Source: Alphaproteobacteria bacterium (GTDB lineage Bacteria; Pseudomonadota; Gammaproteobacteria; Burkholderiales; Burkholderiaceae_C). From it: a stretch of 64,000 nt of DNA. This document shows, piece by piece, positions 16,542 through 24,931 of the stretch (position 1 is its first letter; each line of letters opens with the position of its first letter). The stretch spans positions 32,453 through 96,452 of the forward strand of contig JASGCM010000012.1 of the NCBI GenBank assembly GCA_030054175.1. Direction: 5' to 3'. Both the position numbers and the translations under genes were made by a program. Below the pieces are notes generated by a model, which did no database searches, was not told where the DNA came from, and saw nothing but the letters and a program-made list of their open reading frames with translations.

Positions 16542-18529
16542 CAGGTCATCCATCGGCTGCGCACCACCCGACGCGGGTTCGGTTTGGCTGCGCCAGAAGT
16601 AACGAGGCCACCGTCGAATTGCTGTTCTCGGGTGGCCTCAGGTGTGTCAGTAGGTATGGCGGTGGCCGGAGGGCCTGCGCCGAGTTGTTTTTCGAGTTCT
16701 TGCCAGTGGCGGTCTTCGAAGCGGTCCAGGCCAGCAGCGGCAGCTGCCGCCCGGGCGTAGACGTAACAGTCCAAACCCTCATTGCGCTCTCGCATCTTTT
16801 GCCACTCGCGGTGGGCAAAGCCGTTGCGGTCACGCCGGGTGATCAGTTGTTCGGCGCACAGCTGCTGCAGGTATTCGGCGTCGACCTTGGGCAGGTGTAC
16901 GAAACCGCTCGGATAGATGGTTGTCACACCGTCTTCCGCCACCTCGGCGCTCTTACGCAGGTTGTTGTAGAACTCCAGCTTGGCAATGCCGCCAGCCACC
17001 GGAAACACCTTGATGCCCCGGCGCAGCTTCTTGCCACTGGCCGTGGCGTCCACCGCTGTGGGCGTACCGATCAGCGCCGCGCCACCGCCAATACCTTTGA
17101 TCGGCATGAGGCGCGTATCCCGCATACCGCGCACGAAGGCATAGGCCTCCTGGGTGGCGTAACCCGTGTCGAGTGCCAGTCGCGCCAAGCTCAGTTGACA
17201 GCCACTGCGGTGCGTCCAGGTCTCGCCCATCAACTTCGCCAGCGATGACCACACCTCGGTGCGGGCGGTGTCACCCATCAGCACGCGGTGTTCGACCAGC
17301 CAGGATTCTTTGCCACGCCCGTAAACCCAAACCGAAACCTCAATGCGATCCTTCTGCACGTCGGCGCCGGCGGTGAGCAGCAAGCCGCCCGCGGGCACGG
17401 TGCCGATGCGGTAGTCCTCACGCCGCTCCAGCAAACGCTGCCAATCCGGCGCTTCGCCTTCCTCGACCCAGGTCTCACCCAGCTCGGTGTTTTTGAAGGT
17501 CTTGATGGCGGAGGCTGACCGGGTGTCGGACATGGCGGCCGACTCCCAGGCCCGGGCAATGTCTGCCCAACTGCGCCAACCCACCGGGCTGTACAGGGAT
17601 GACAGATGAAACCCGGCTGTGCGCCCCGCACTCTCCGGTGCACATGCCTGCCACTGGCCGTTGTCCAGCATCCAGGTCTTGTGATGCTCGGCGATCGAGT
17701 TTTCACATGACTCGCAGATGTATGCCGCTGTTTCCGGCTGACCACGTTCCCAGCGCAACTGCTCGAACCGCAGCCACTGGCGGTGGTCGCAGTGCGGACA
17801 CGGCACAAAGTAGCGGCGCTGGTCAGACGCTTCGAATTCACGATCAACCGCACTGGCCCCGGCAATGGTCGGGGTCGAGACGATCAGGATCTTGCGTCGG
17901 GCAAAGGTGCGGGTACGTGCCTCAGCCAACGAAATCGCATCGCCTTCACCTTCCACATCCAGCGGGTAGCCATCGACCTCGTCCAGAAACAGATAGCGCA
18001 CCGGCATGGAGCGCAAGCCCACCGCGCTGTTGGCACCAGTCATCACCAGCACCCCACCGTGGAATTCCTTGGCCAGGATGGTGTTGCCCGAATCGCGACT
18101 GCGCGCCGGGGCAATCCGTTCCTGGATGGCGGGGCTTTCTTCGATCAGTGCGTCAATCCGCTGTTTCGAGGCCCGCTTGGCCATCTCGACCGTGGGCCAC
18201 ACCGCCATCATGGGGCCCGGGGCATGGTGGATCACGTAGCCCACCCAATTCAGGCCCAACTCGGTACCGCCCACCTGCGCACCCTTCATGAACACCACCC
18301 GCTCGATCGGCGACATGGGAGACAAGCAGTCCATGATCTCGCGCAGGTAAGGTGTGCGGCTGGTGCGCCAACGGCCGGGTTCTGATGCCGCCTTGCTAGA
18401 CAGCACCCGGTGTTTATCAGCCCACTCCGACACGGTCAGCAGTGGATCGGGCGTGAGGCCCTCGCGCCAGGCGCGCTCAATGGCATCCCATCCTTCGTAG
18501 AAGAAATCGTTGTTACCGTCCTTCATCAA
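16541..18529 (-). CDS. Terminase large subunit (gpA-like)
   Basis: This 662-residue motor protein packages DNA. The ATPase part has a deviant Walker A (KGAQVGGTE, 82-90) and Walker B LFLDEVD (180-186). Two CxxC pairs (C244/C247 and C271/C274) form the zinc site typical of GpA-type terminases (PF05876). The C-terminal half is the nuclease domain (LALDTGYATQEAY; DKERIEV-like segment QKDRIEVSVWVYGRG). It would cut concatemers at cos sites together with the small subunit upstream. It starts 8 bases after the small-subunit stop. Confidence 0.96.
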   Translation of the reverse strand: MMKDGNNDFFYEGWDAIERAWREGLTPDPLLTVSEWADKHRVLSSKAASEPGRWRTSRTPYLREIMDCLSPMSPIERVVFMKGAQVGGTELGLNWVGYVIHHAPGPMMAVWPTVEMAKRASKQRIDALIEESPAIQERIAPARSRDSGNTILAKEFHGGVLVMTGANSAVGLRSMPVRYLFLDEVDGYPLDVEGEGDAISLAEARTRTFARRKILIVSTPTIAGASAVDREFEASDQRRYFVPCPHCDHRQWLRFEQLRWERGQPETAAYICESCENSIAEHHKTWMLDNGQWQACAPESAGRTAGFHLSSLYSPVGWRSWADIARAWESAAMSDTRSASAIKTFKNTELGETWVEEGEAPDWQRLLERREDYRIGTVPAGGLLLTAGADVQKDRIEVSVWVYGRGKESWLVEHRVLMGDTARTEVWSSLAKLMGETWTHRSGCQLSLARLALDTGYATQEAYAFVRGMRDTRLMPIKGIGGGAALIGTPTAVDATASGKKLRRGIKVFPVAGGIAKLEFYNNLRKSAEVAEDGVTTIYPSGFVHLPKVDAEYLQQLCAEQLITRRDRNGFAHREWQKMRERNEGLDCYVYARAAAAAAGLDRFEDRHWQELEKQLGAGPPATAIPTDTPEATREQQFDGGLVTSGAAKPNPRRVVRSRWMT

Positions 18530-18537
18530 TCCACTCT

Positions 18538-19119
18538 TCAGTCCACTTTCGGCTGCACATCGCCCAGGTCTTGCAACTGCTCGCGCACGGCAGCGTCGAG
18601 TGCCACGTGCAAGGCATGCGGTTCCACACCCAATCCAGCGGCCATCTGCGCGGAGATGCGCGCCGGCCAGTTGAGCCAGGCATCGCGTTCGGCCCTTGCC
18701 AGCTTGAACACATGGGCCACTGCCTGTGACCGATCCACCAGTTCACCTTTGAGCTGGGCCAGGCGCACTTTGTTGGTCTGCGCCTTGACCACCTCGTTGA
18801 CGGTGCGAGCCTGCAGCAGTGAGGTGCCACCAGAGGACAGCGCTGTTGTTGGTGGCTCTGGCGCGTCTCGCACCACCTTTGCGGAAGCCCGCGGAATCTC
18901 ACGGGCTGGGGCGGAAACCTGGGGGGCAGGTTTGTCGCTGGTTGCGTCCGCTACCGACCGTCGGGTCGGCGTGGTGTTGGCCGCCCACTGAGCATCGGCC
19001 ACCACCGGATCGATGGTGCCGTCCGGCAACTGGCTGATTCGCCCGGTGTCGATGGCCTTCTTGACGGCCACGTGCGACACGCCTCGGTGGCGCGCGTAGG
19101 CGCGAATGGACAGTCCCAT
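18538..19119 (-). CDS. Terminase small subunit (Nu1-like)
   Basis: This 193-residue protein begins with a winged-helix segment (SIRAYARHRGVSHVAVKKAIDTGRISQ) for cos-site recognition. A Pro/Ala/Ser-rich linker (about 45 to 95) follows, and a helical C-terminus (LAQLKGELVDRSQAVAHVFKLARAER) should contact the large subunit. Length and layout match lambda Nu1 (181). It is the first gene of the head operon; a cos site would be expected nearby, between 19120 and 19278, but I could not recognise one. Confidence 0.88.
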   Translation of the reverse strand: MGLSIRAYARHRGVSHVAVKKAIDTGRISQLPDGTIDPVVADAQWAANTTPTRRSVADATSDKPAPQVSAPAREIPRASAKVVRDAPEPPTTALSSGGTSLLQARTVNEVVKAQTNKVRLAQLKGELVDRSQAVAHVFKLARAERDAWLNWPARISAQMAAGLGVEPHALHVALDAAVREQLQDLGDVQPKVD

Positions 19120-19278
19120 GGTGTTGATCTACTCAGTGCAAATGGGTGGCCTCCTGGATGCGATTGGTCAGGCAAAGGCGAGTGAATCACCCGGGATAAG
19201 AAAGAGCTTGGCTTCGGGTTGGAACAGCGCGTCAATCACATCGTCCTCAACACAACCGGCAATCGAAAGGCCAAGACG

Positions 19279-19488
19279 ATGAAGAAGCAAAACCCCAAGG
19301 CCATCCAAGACCTGCTTGAAAAGATCGCCCTCGATCACCTTTTCATCCAGACCCTGGAAACACAAATGAGCGACCGCCTCGACTTTCATGAGGTCAGCGT
19401 TTGGGGCGTCAAAAGCGCCCTCCAAGCCGCCTTTGAAGCAGGCCGCATGGCCGCCACGCAATCCCCCACCCAAACAAACCGCAACTGA
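19279..19488 (+). CDS. DUF6900-like small protein
   Basis: This 69-residue helical protein (KNPKAIQDLLEKIAL-type start, then TQMSDRLDFHEVSVWGVKSALQAAFEAGR) matches, from memory, the DUF6900 family found on plasmids and phages next to DUF3489 genes. The ATG at 19279 follows GAAAGG by about eight bases; a longer frame from 19219 is less likely. Its function is unknown. It is the first of four plus-strand genes inserted between the packaging genes and the methyltransferase region, probably with a promoter of their own. Confidence 0.7.
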   Translation: MKKQNPKAIQDLLEKIALDHLFIQTLETQMSDRLDFHEVSVWGVKSALQAAFEAGRMAATQSPTQTNRN

Positions 19489-19498
19489 AAGGACCAAC

Positions 19499-19978
19499 AT
19501 GACCACCCAACTCACACCCGCCCAGCACACCATCCTGGACCACGCCCACCGGCACACCGAGGGCAAGATTGAATGGTTCCCTGACAACATCAAAGGCGGC
19601 GCACGCCAGAAGGTGATCGACGGCTTGTTCAAACGCGCCCTGATCACCTACGACGGCAAGGACTGGTTCCTGGCCGCAGAGAGCTATGACGCCCTGGGTG
19701 TGCCACGCAAGGCACCCGTGAGCGCCCAGGTCATCGACGCGGTTATCGAGGCAGCAACCACAGAGAAACCGCGCACCCGAGACAACAGCAAACAGGCGCA
19801 GGTGATCGCCATGCTCAAGCGTCCCGAGGGCGCCACGATTACCCAAATCTGCGAGACGACCGGATGGTTGCAGCACACAGTGAGGGGAACGTTTGCCGGC
19901 GCCTTCAAAAAAAAGCTGGGCCTGCAAATCACATCGACGAAGGAGGCTGGTGGACAGCGGATTTACCGCGTCGCCTGA
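19499..19978 (+). CDS. DUF3489 protein (winged-helix type)
   Basis: This 159-residue protein has the two DUF3489 (PF11994) parts: an N-terminal helical repeat (LTPAQHTILDHAHRH, GGARQKVIDGLFKRALI) and a C-terminal winged-helix (AQVIAMLKRPEGATITQICE, then GWLQHTVRGTFAGAFKKKLG) ending in IYRVA. The strand end and helix pattern suggest DNA binding, perhaps a regulator. GAAAGGA precedes the ATG. It lies 10 bases after the DUF6900-like gene, the usual pairing. Confidence 0.88.
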   Translation: MTTQLTPAQHTILDHAHRHTEGKIEWFPDNIKGGARQKVIDGLFKRALITYDGKDWFLAAESYDALGVPRKAPVSAQVIDAVIEAATTEKPRTRDNSKQAQVIAMLKRPEGATITQICETTGWLQHTVRGTFAGAFKKKLGLQITSTKEAGGQRIYRVA

Positions 19979-19992
19979 ACAGGAGCCAGGAT

Positions 19993-20352
19993 ATGAAAAC
20001 AATGACCATCACAATCGATCGCAAGCCTCTGACCATCACGTTTGATGGTCAGGAGGTTCAGGTTGAAGAATTGAGTATTCGACTGCCCTTTGGACGCAAA
20101 CCCGCGGATATGAAGGACATCGCCGCCAGCGGCGACTACGCGGTCTACGTCACTGAAACCAGGACCATGACGCCGGAGGAATTCGACGGCTTTGCCATGA
20201 ACCTCTACAAGTCACGCGACTGGCTCAAGGGCAAGGGCGGCTATTTCATGCAGGGCCGACTGTGCGTGGAAGTCCACGCGCCGGGTCGACCCTATTTGTT
20301 CATCGACCCATCTGGCGGGGACTACCCGAGGTACGTTGCCAAGATGGGATAG
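19993..20352 (+). CDS. Unknown 119-residue protein of accessory cassette
   Basis: I do not recognise this protein. It begins with two beta strands (MTITIDRKPLTITFDG), has a basic middle and ends YLFIDPSGGDYPRYVAKMG. The ATG at 19993 follows AGGAG by seven bases and lies 14 bases after the DUF3489 stop, so it is probably cotranscribed. No signal peptide, Cys cluster or membrane helix is seen. Confidence 0.72.
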   Translation: MKTMTITIDRKPLTITFDGQEVQVEELSIRLPFGRKPADMKDIAASGDYAVYVTETRTMTPEEFDGFAMNLYKSRDWLKGKGGYFMQGRLCVEVHAPGRPYLFIDPSGGDYPRYVAKMG

Positions 20353-20458
20353 TGACGCCACGGCCACGGCTTGAACCTTCTTCGTTCAGGCCCTTGGCTT
20401 TTTGATTGAAGAGCGCATAACTACGGGTGTCGCAACGATTCACGAAAGGCAGAACCCC

Positions 20459-20827
20459 ATGGACACCAGCAAACAGATTCCCGCGCCCACCGTCACGGAT
20501 TGGGGCTACTGGGGCACGATGCAAGACCATGCTGAAGCGGCCTGGTCCATCGCCATGACGGCGATTTCGGATGCCACCAACCAGCCCCTCGAATCGGTTT
20601 GCGCATTTTTGGACAGCCGCCACGGACGCCACTTTGCTGACGATGTGCACAACGGTCTTTTCGCCGGGGCAAAACTCCAGGATGCCATCGAGCACGCCAC
20701 CCAACGCTGGATGGGATGGACCATCGGCCGCCAGACCAGCAAGCAATACGGCATCCCCAAAGGCATGCCTTATTTGACCGGCTTTGTGATTCACTGCGAG
20801 ATCATGAAAGAGTCGCTGTCTGAGTGA
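20459..20827 (+). CDS. Unknown 122-residue protein of accessory cassette
   Basis: I do not recognise a function. The protein contains a helical segment (TMQDHAEAAWSIAMTAISDA), the charged motif LDSRHGRHFADDVHNGL, and a conserved-looking WMGWTIGRQTSKQYGIPKG. GAAAGG lies 11 bases before the ATG, a rather long spacing. Its 3' end overlaps the convergent HTH gene by 26 bases. It closes the plus-strand cassette. Confidence 0.7.
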   Translation: MDTSKQIPAPTVTDWGYWGTMQDHAEAAWSIAMTAISDATNQPLESVCAFLDSRHGRHFADDVHNGLFAGAKLQDAIEHATQRWMGWTIGRQTSKQYGIPKGMPYLTGFVIHCEIMKESLSE

Positions 20828-21200
20828 TCCCGATGCCGCGTTGATAGCGGTAGCCAGGAACAAAGTGCTTCTCAACGTCGCGCAAAGCTTTGAACCCAAA
20901 CCCGTGAATCGTCAGTAGCTCTTGCGCGAAATATCGCTCGACCACTTGTTGTACCGTGTTCAGCCCTGACAACTTCAGTATGCGAGCGGTATTTGGCAGG
21001 ATTCGTTCGAATGGATTGGTGCTCCGCTCCATTTGTTGTTGCTGTTGGGTGTGCTGAATTCGCTTTCTGACGTTTTCCAGACTCATGCCAAAGTCCCGTG
21101 CGATGTCGGCATATGACTTGCCCGCAGCACGCAAAGCCATCATGGCCTCATCACGTTGACGAAGAAGCTTGCGTTCGCGGTCAATGTCATCAACGATCAT
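20802..21200 (-). CDS. HTH protein with RNA-polymerase alpha-CTD-like C-terminus
   Basis: This 132-residue protein joins two small domains. Residues about 15 to 52 form a sigma-like helix-turn-helix (AAGKSYADIARDFGMSLENV, followed by RKRIQ). A Gln-rich linker leads to a helix-hairpin-helix segment (ILKLSGLNTVQQVVERYF and ELLTIHGFGFKALRDVEKHF in parts) resembling the alpha-subunit C-terminal domain. It starts inside the end of the methyltransferase gene (11-base overlap), so it is in that operon. A role in phage transcription control is likely but not shown. Confidence 0.75.
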   Translation of the reverse strand: MIVDDIDRERKLLRQRDEAMMALRAAGKSYADIARDFGMSLENVRKRIQHTQQQQQMERSTNPFERILPNTARILKLSGLNTVQQVVERYFAQELLTIHGFGFKALRDVEKHFVPGYRYQRGIGITQTATLS

Positions 21201-22491
21201 CGTCACCTGCAGTTGTAGTGTGGACTTTGGGCGTCGGCGTCGCCTGTTCAAGCAGATCATCAAAGGCCACACCATCGGATTCACGTACTGTACGTTGTCC
21301 CGTCCAATCTTGCCAGCGGCGCACGATCACGTCCACGTATTTGGGATCGAGTTCGATCAGCCAACCGATACGGCCTGTTTTTTCAGCAGCAATGAGGGTG
21401 GTACCGGATCCACCGAAGGGATCCAACACGATGTCACCTGGGCGGCTGGAATTGCGAATCGCACGTTCCACCAACTCCACCGGTTTCATGGTGGGATGCA
21501 GATCGTTCTTCTGTGGCTTCTTGATGTTCCACACGTCGCCCTGGTCACGGTCGCCGCACCAGTGACGGTTTTGACCTTCGGGCCAGCCGTAGAGGATGGG
21601 CTCGTACTGGCGCTGGTAGTCGGCGCGCCCGAGCGTAAAGGTGTTCTTGGCCCAGATGATGAAGGTGGACCACTTGCCACCAGCCACCCGGAAGGCCGAC
21701 TGCAGCGTATCCAACTCACTGGATGACATAGCCACGTAGATGGCACCGCTGCAGCGCTCCAGCATTGGCGTCAATGCGGCCAGCAGGAAGTCGTAAAAGC
21801 CTTCGCCCAGGTTGTCGTTCAGGATTGGGCGGTCCTTGCCGCGCATCTTGTCCTTAGCGCTGTTGGCGTAGTCCACGTTGTACGGTGGATCGGTGAAAAC
21901 CATATCCGCCTGGGCATCGGCCATCAGCAGCTCGTAGCTCTTGGGGTCCGTGGCATCGCCGCACACCAATCGGTGCTTGCCAAGCTCCCAGACATCTCCT
22001 GGCCGGGAGATCGGAGTGGCCGACACTTCGGGCACCGCATCGTCATCCGTCTGGCCATCCACTGTGGTCTCTTCGCCATCCATGATCTCGGCCAATGCGT
22101 CGGCATCGAAGCCGGTGATGTCCAGGTTGAAGCCATCCTCCTGCAAGGACTGCAGTTCGATACGCAGCATGGTGTCGTCCCAGCCGGCGTTTTCGGCAAT
22201 TCGGTTGTCCGCAATGATGAGCGCGCGGCGCTGGGTGTGCGTCAGATGATCGAGGACGACCACGGGCACGGTGTCGAGGCCCAGCTTTTGTGCAGCGGCC
22301 AGCCGTCCGTGACCGGCGACGATCACGCCGTCTGACCCAGCGAGGATCGGATTGGTGAAGCCGAACTCGACTATGGAGGCAGCGATCTGTGCCACCTGCT
22401 CTTCGGAGTGGGTACGGGCATTTCTTGCATAAGGCACCAGCTTGGCTGTCGGCCAGCGTTCAATGTGTGAGGAAAGCCAAGGTTCAGACAT
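21190..22491 (-). CDS. ParB-fused DNA methyltransferase, DPPY type
   Basis: This 433-residue protein has an N-terminal ParB/sulfiredoxin-like domain (about 10 to 100, GHGR at 60-63) and a C-terminal methyltransferase. Motif IV DPPY (201-204) precedes the AdoMet-binding motif DPFGGSGT (357-364), the beta-class order. DPPY suggests adenine-N6 or cytosine-N4 methylation. The start at 22491 overlaps the previous methyltransferase stop by eight bases; a longer frame from 22566 runs inside that gene and is less likely. It probably protects phage DNA from host restriction or marks phage sites. No partner endonuclease is visible. Confidence 0.92.
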   Translation of the reverse strand: MSEPWLSSHIERWPTAKLVPYARNARTHSEEQVAQIAASIVEFGFTNPILAGSDGVIVAGHGRLAAAQKLGLDTVPVVVLDHLTHTQRRALIIADNRIAENAGWDDTMLRIELQSLQEDGFNLDITGFDADALAEIMDGEETTVDGQTDDDAVPEVSATPISRPGDVWELGKHRLVCGDATDPKSYELLMADAQADMVFTDPPYNVDYANSAKDKMRGKDRPILNDNLGEGFYDFLLAALTPMLERCSGAIYVAMSSSELDTLQSAFRVAGGKWSTFIIWAKNTFTLGRADYQRQYEPILYGWPEGQNRHWCGDRDQGDVWNIKKPQKNDLHPTMKPVELVERAIRNSSRPGDIVLDPFGGSGTTLIAAEKTGRIGWLIELDPKYVDVIVRRWQDWTGQRTVRESDGVAFDDLLEQATPTPKVHTTTAGDDDR

Positions 22492-23890
22492 GGGTGGATT
22501 CGCTTTGTCTTTGTTGAGCGATGGATTCAAAGGTCTCGCCTGTGGCGGCCAGGGTGACTGGCACACCAGGGAAGTTCTGTTGGAAACGGATCAGCGCCAC
22601 GTCGACGTACTCGGACGCGATCTCCATGGCACGGCCAATGCGACCGGTGCGCTGCGCGGCCATCAGCGTGGTGCCGCTGCCGCAGAAAGGTTCGAACACG
22701 ATCTCGCCTTCATCGGTGTAGGCCTTGATGACCTCGACCGGCAGCGTCACCGGAAAGACTGCCGGGTGATCGATGTCCTTGCCGATTTTTCCCTTATGGC
22801 GCATGACCCGGATGACCGAGTCGGGGATGCGGTGGTCCTGCGTCGGCTGACCCGCAGCGGTCCAGCCATTGACCTGGCCATCCTTGCCACGCATCGCGGT
22901 CGAGGATCCGTCGGCGCGCAGATGGGTCTCCTGGCCAGCGAACTTGCAAGGCACAGTCTTGTTGGGTTTGCGCGTCTGCCGGTTGAAGTGAAAGATGAAT
23001 TCGAAGCTGGGTGCGAGACGTCCTTGCCAGTCACCGGGCATGCCCGGCCCCTGGTCCCAGACGTAACAGGCAAAGCGCCGCCAGCCTTGGCTGCGCATCC
23101 AATCGAGCCAATGGTCCCAGTACGGGATGAACTCGTTGTCGCGGTGAATCAGCCCCAGATTGACCAACACCTGGCCATCGGCAGCCATGGGCACCTGTGC
23201 GAACACGCCGCGCATCAGGCCATCCCAGTCGGAAATGCCGCCGGACGTGTAGTCGCGCTGGTTGCCATAGGGGGGCGAGGTGAAACACAGGCTGGCCTGC
23301 TCGCCCTGCATCAGGGTGACGACCACGGACGGATCACTGGCATCGCCGCAGATCAGGCGGTGCGGGCCCAACTGCCAGACATCTCCAGGGCGGGAGATCG
23401 GCTGCTTGGGTGGTTCTGGGACATCGTCGTCTGTTTCGGCATCCGATTCGTCATCGGCACCGTCAGCATCAGGCTCGTCCAAGTCGGCCAGAATCTTGGC
23501 CAACTCGTCATCTTCGAAGCCAGTGAGCTGCAGGTCGTAACCGGCCTCGGACAGTTCCGCCAGTTCAAGGGCCAGCAACTCGTCATCCCACCCGGCGTCC
23601 AGCGCCAGGCGGTTGTCGGCGATGACGTAGGCGCGCTTTTGCGCCGGGGTGAGGTGACCCAGTTCGATGACCGGGACCTCGGCCAGTTCCAGCTTGCGCG
23701 CGGCGGCCAGACGACCATGGCCGGCAATGATGCCGTTGTCGCCATCGACCAGCACCGGACTTGTCCAGCCAAACTCCACGATGCTGGCAGCGATCTTGGC
23801 AATCTGCGCCGGCGAATGGGTGCGGGGATTCCTCGCATACGGCAGCAGCGCATCAATCGCGCGGTATTCGATCTGCAGGTTGGGCGTCAT
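22484..23890 (-). CDS. ParB-fused DNA methyltransferase, TSPPY type
   Basis: This 468-residue protein has the same two-part plan as its downstream neighbour: ParB-like domain (GHGR 57-60) and a beta-order methyltransferase with TSPPY (204-208) and EPFCGSGT (400-407). A Ser in motif IV is typical of cytosine-N4 enzymes. An acidic linker (about 135 to 160) joins the halves. The two proteins are clear paralogues, so this is a tandem duplication with diverged targets. No good ribosome site precedes the ATG; instead a hairpin followed by T residues lies immediately upstream. Confidence 0.92.
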   Translation of the reverse strand: MTPNLQIEYRAIDALLPYARNPRTHSPAQIAKIAASIVEFGWTSPVLVDGDNGIIAGHGRLAAARKLELAEVPVIELGHLTPAQKRAYVIADNRLALDAGWDDELLALELAELSEAGYDLQLTGFEDDELAKILADLDEPDADGADDESDAETDDDVPEPPKQPISRPGDVWQLGPHRLICGDASDPSVVVTLMQGEQASLCFTSPPYGNQRDYTSGGISDWDGLMRGVFAQVPMAADGQVLVNLGLIHRDNEFIPYWDHWLDWMRSQGWRRFACYVWDQGPGMPGDWQGRLAPSFEFIFHFNRQTRKPNKTVPCKFAGQETHLRADGSSTAMRGKDGQVNGWTAAGQPTQDHRIPDSVIRVMRHKGKIGKDIDHPAVFPVTLPVEVIKAYTDEGEIVFEPFCGSGTTLMAAQRTGRIGRAMEIASEYVDVALIRFQQNFPGVPVTLAATGETFESIAQQRQSESTHV

Positions 23891-23897
23891 GGAATTG

Positions 23898-23929
23898 AAA
23901 AACCCGCCGAGCGTTGCCGCCGGGCGGGT
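23898..23929 (-). terminator. Hairpin plus T-tract just before methyltransferase start
   Basis: On the minus strand ACCCGCC (23929-23923) pairs with GGCGGGT (23908-23902), with a GC-rich loop, and is followed by a run of five T (23902-23898) and then AATTCC-ATG. This is the shape of an intrinsic terminator. It would stop transcripts arriving from the early operon right before the methyltransferase ATG at 23890, so these genes may need antitermination or another promoter. Confidence 0.6.
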
Positions 23930-23947
23930 GAAGAAAATTGTGTGGTT

Positions 23948-24003
23948 GGTAACTGTCGTTCGGGGTGGTAACCGCAGCCCGGTAACCTAGCCGGGTGGTA
24001 ACC
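23948..24003. repeat. Four GGTAAC repeats in the 448-base gap 23891-24338
   Basis: GGTAAC occurs at 23948, 23967, 23981 and 23997, three of them as GGTAACC, with spacings of 19, 14 and 16 bases. The rest of the gap (24004-24338) shows no convincing gene; short frames there lack ribosome sites and recognisable protein. GTCAGAC occurs at 24014 and 24106. The array could be an operator or a methylation target cluster; neither is shown. Confidence 0.6.
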
Positions 24004-24338
24004 TGTTTTTACGGTCAGACGCTATCGAAATCTCGCGCTGTTGCCCCCCGCATAGCGGAGGCGACCGGAAGGACCCATGAAATCTACGTCGGATATGTCA
24101 GATGCGTCAGACTTTTGATGGCATCTGCGTCTTGCGCTTCTTTCCTGACCATAGCCGAAACTGTACGCTCAAATGGGGCTTCATGCTGCATGCTCAAAAT
24201 CCGCCCATGGGTGCGCGTTGCAGCTGATTGATGCTCACACACGACCAAAGACATCAGAACACCCTGCGTCGACACTGGGAAGAGGTTTGATCACGGGCAT
24301 TGCCGTAGGAAATCTTGCCAGCATCAACAGCTGCCCAA

Positions 24339-24728
24339 TCAACCAGAGTTGAGCCTGTACGCCACCAACTCCATGACCCGGTGCCAGCGCCGCGAGGCTG
24401 TGTTGCGGTCACAGGCGAACCGCCTGCCGATCTGCTGCCACTCGTAGCGGTTGGCGCGCATCCACACCAGATGGCGCTGCTCCACCTCCAACCACTGCAC
24501 CCAGCGCATGGTCTCGAGCATCCGATCCACGGCCTGCGGACTGGGTGGCATGGACCGGTACACCCGTTCGGGGTCGGGATAGCGCTCGGGCACCTGCATG
24601 GCCAGCGTCATCCAGGGGTTGAAGTAGCCAGCAGGACGCACGCGTGGCAGCTTATGCGCTGTCTCGGCAGCCTCAGCGAACCGGGCCGCCACGGCATCAG
24701 CCGTCCATTGGGTTAGGGATTCAGCCAT
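24339..24728 (-). CDS. DUF6362-like phage protein with HTH C-terminus
   Basis: This 129-residue protein contains RVRPAGYFNPWMTLAMQV and YPDPERVYRSMPPSPQAVDR, which I associate with DUF6362 phage proteins. The last third (WMRANRYEWQQIGRRFACDR, NTASRRWHRVMELV) is a helix-turn-helix of sigma-region-4 character. The start at 24728 overlaps the end of the upstream gene by eight bases. It could regulate late genes. The family name is from memory. Confidence 0.75.
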   Translation of the reverse strand: MAESLTQWTADAVAARFAEAAETAHKLPRVRPAGYFNPWMTLAMQVPERYPDPERVYRSMPPSPQAVDRMLETMRWVQWLEVEQRHLVWMRANRYEWQQIGRRFACDRNTASRRWHRVMELVAYRLNSG

Positions 24729-24930
24729 GGCGCTTGCATCCCTCGCCGTAAAGGCGCTCACCCAGCCTGCACACGAACTGCTTTTCGATCCAGTCCAGGC
24801 GCTCGTCCTGTTCTGACACCACCAGGATGTGGTCATTGCGCCAACACTCGCGTTTGACAGCATCCTGGTCCGGCGTGGTGGGCTGCATATTGCCCAGCGG
24901 GCAGCGGTAGCGGTGTTGTGGAATCTTCAT
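24721..24930 (-). CDS. Small hypothetical phage protein
   Basis: This 69-residue protein starts MKIPQHRYRCPLGNMQ and has a central segment HILVVSEQDERLDWIEKQFVCRL. It begins at 24930 behind GGAGG with six-base spacing, inside the end of the RuvC-like gene transcript. Three Cys are present but no obvious zinc spacing. The function is unknown; tight packing supports it as a real gene. Confidence 0.65.
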   Translation of the reverse strand: MKIPQHRYRCPLGNMQPTTPDQDAVKRECWRNDHILVVSEQDERLDWIEKQFVCRLGERLYGEGCKRHG

Positions 24931-24931
24931 C

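Noticed and set aside
19120..19278. cos site expected before the terminase small subunit
   Set aside because: I looked for a lambda-like cosN or cosB arrangement in this gap and could not support one from sequence alone.
22442..23971. 509-codon open frame on the plus strand
   Set aside because: It lies opposite the second methyltransferase gene; the minus-strand protein has clear catalytic motifs, the plus-strand one none.
24084..24275. 63-codon frame in the gap before the methyltransferases
   Set aside because: No ribosome site, no family resemblance, and overlapping frames on the other strand are equally open.
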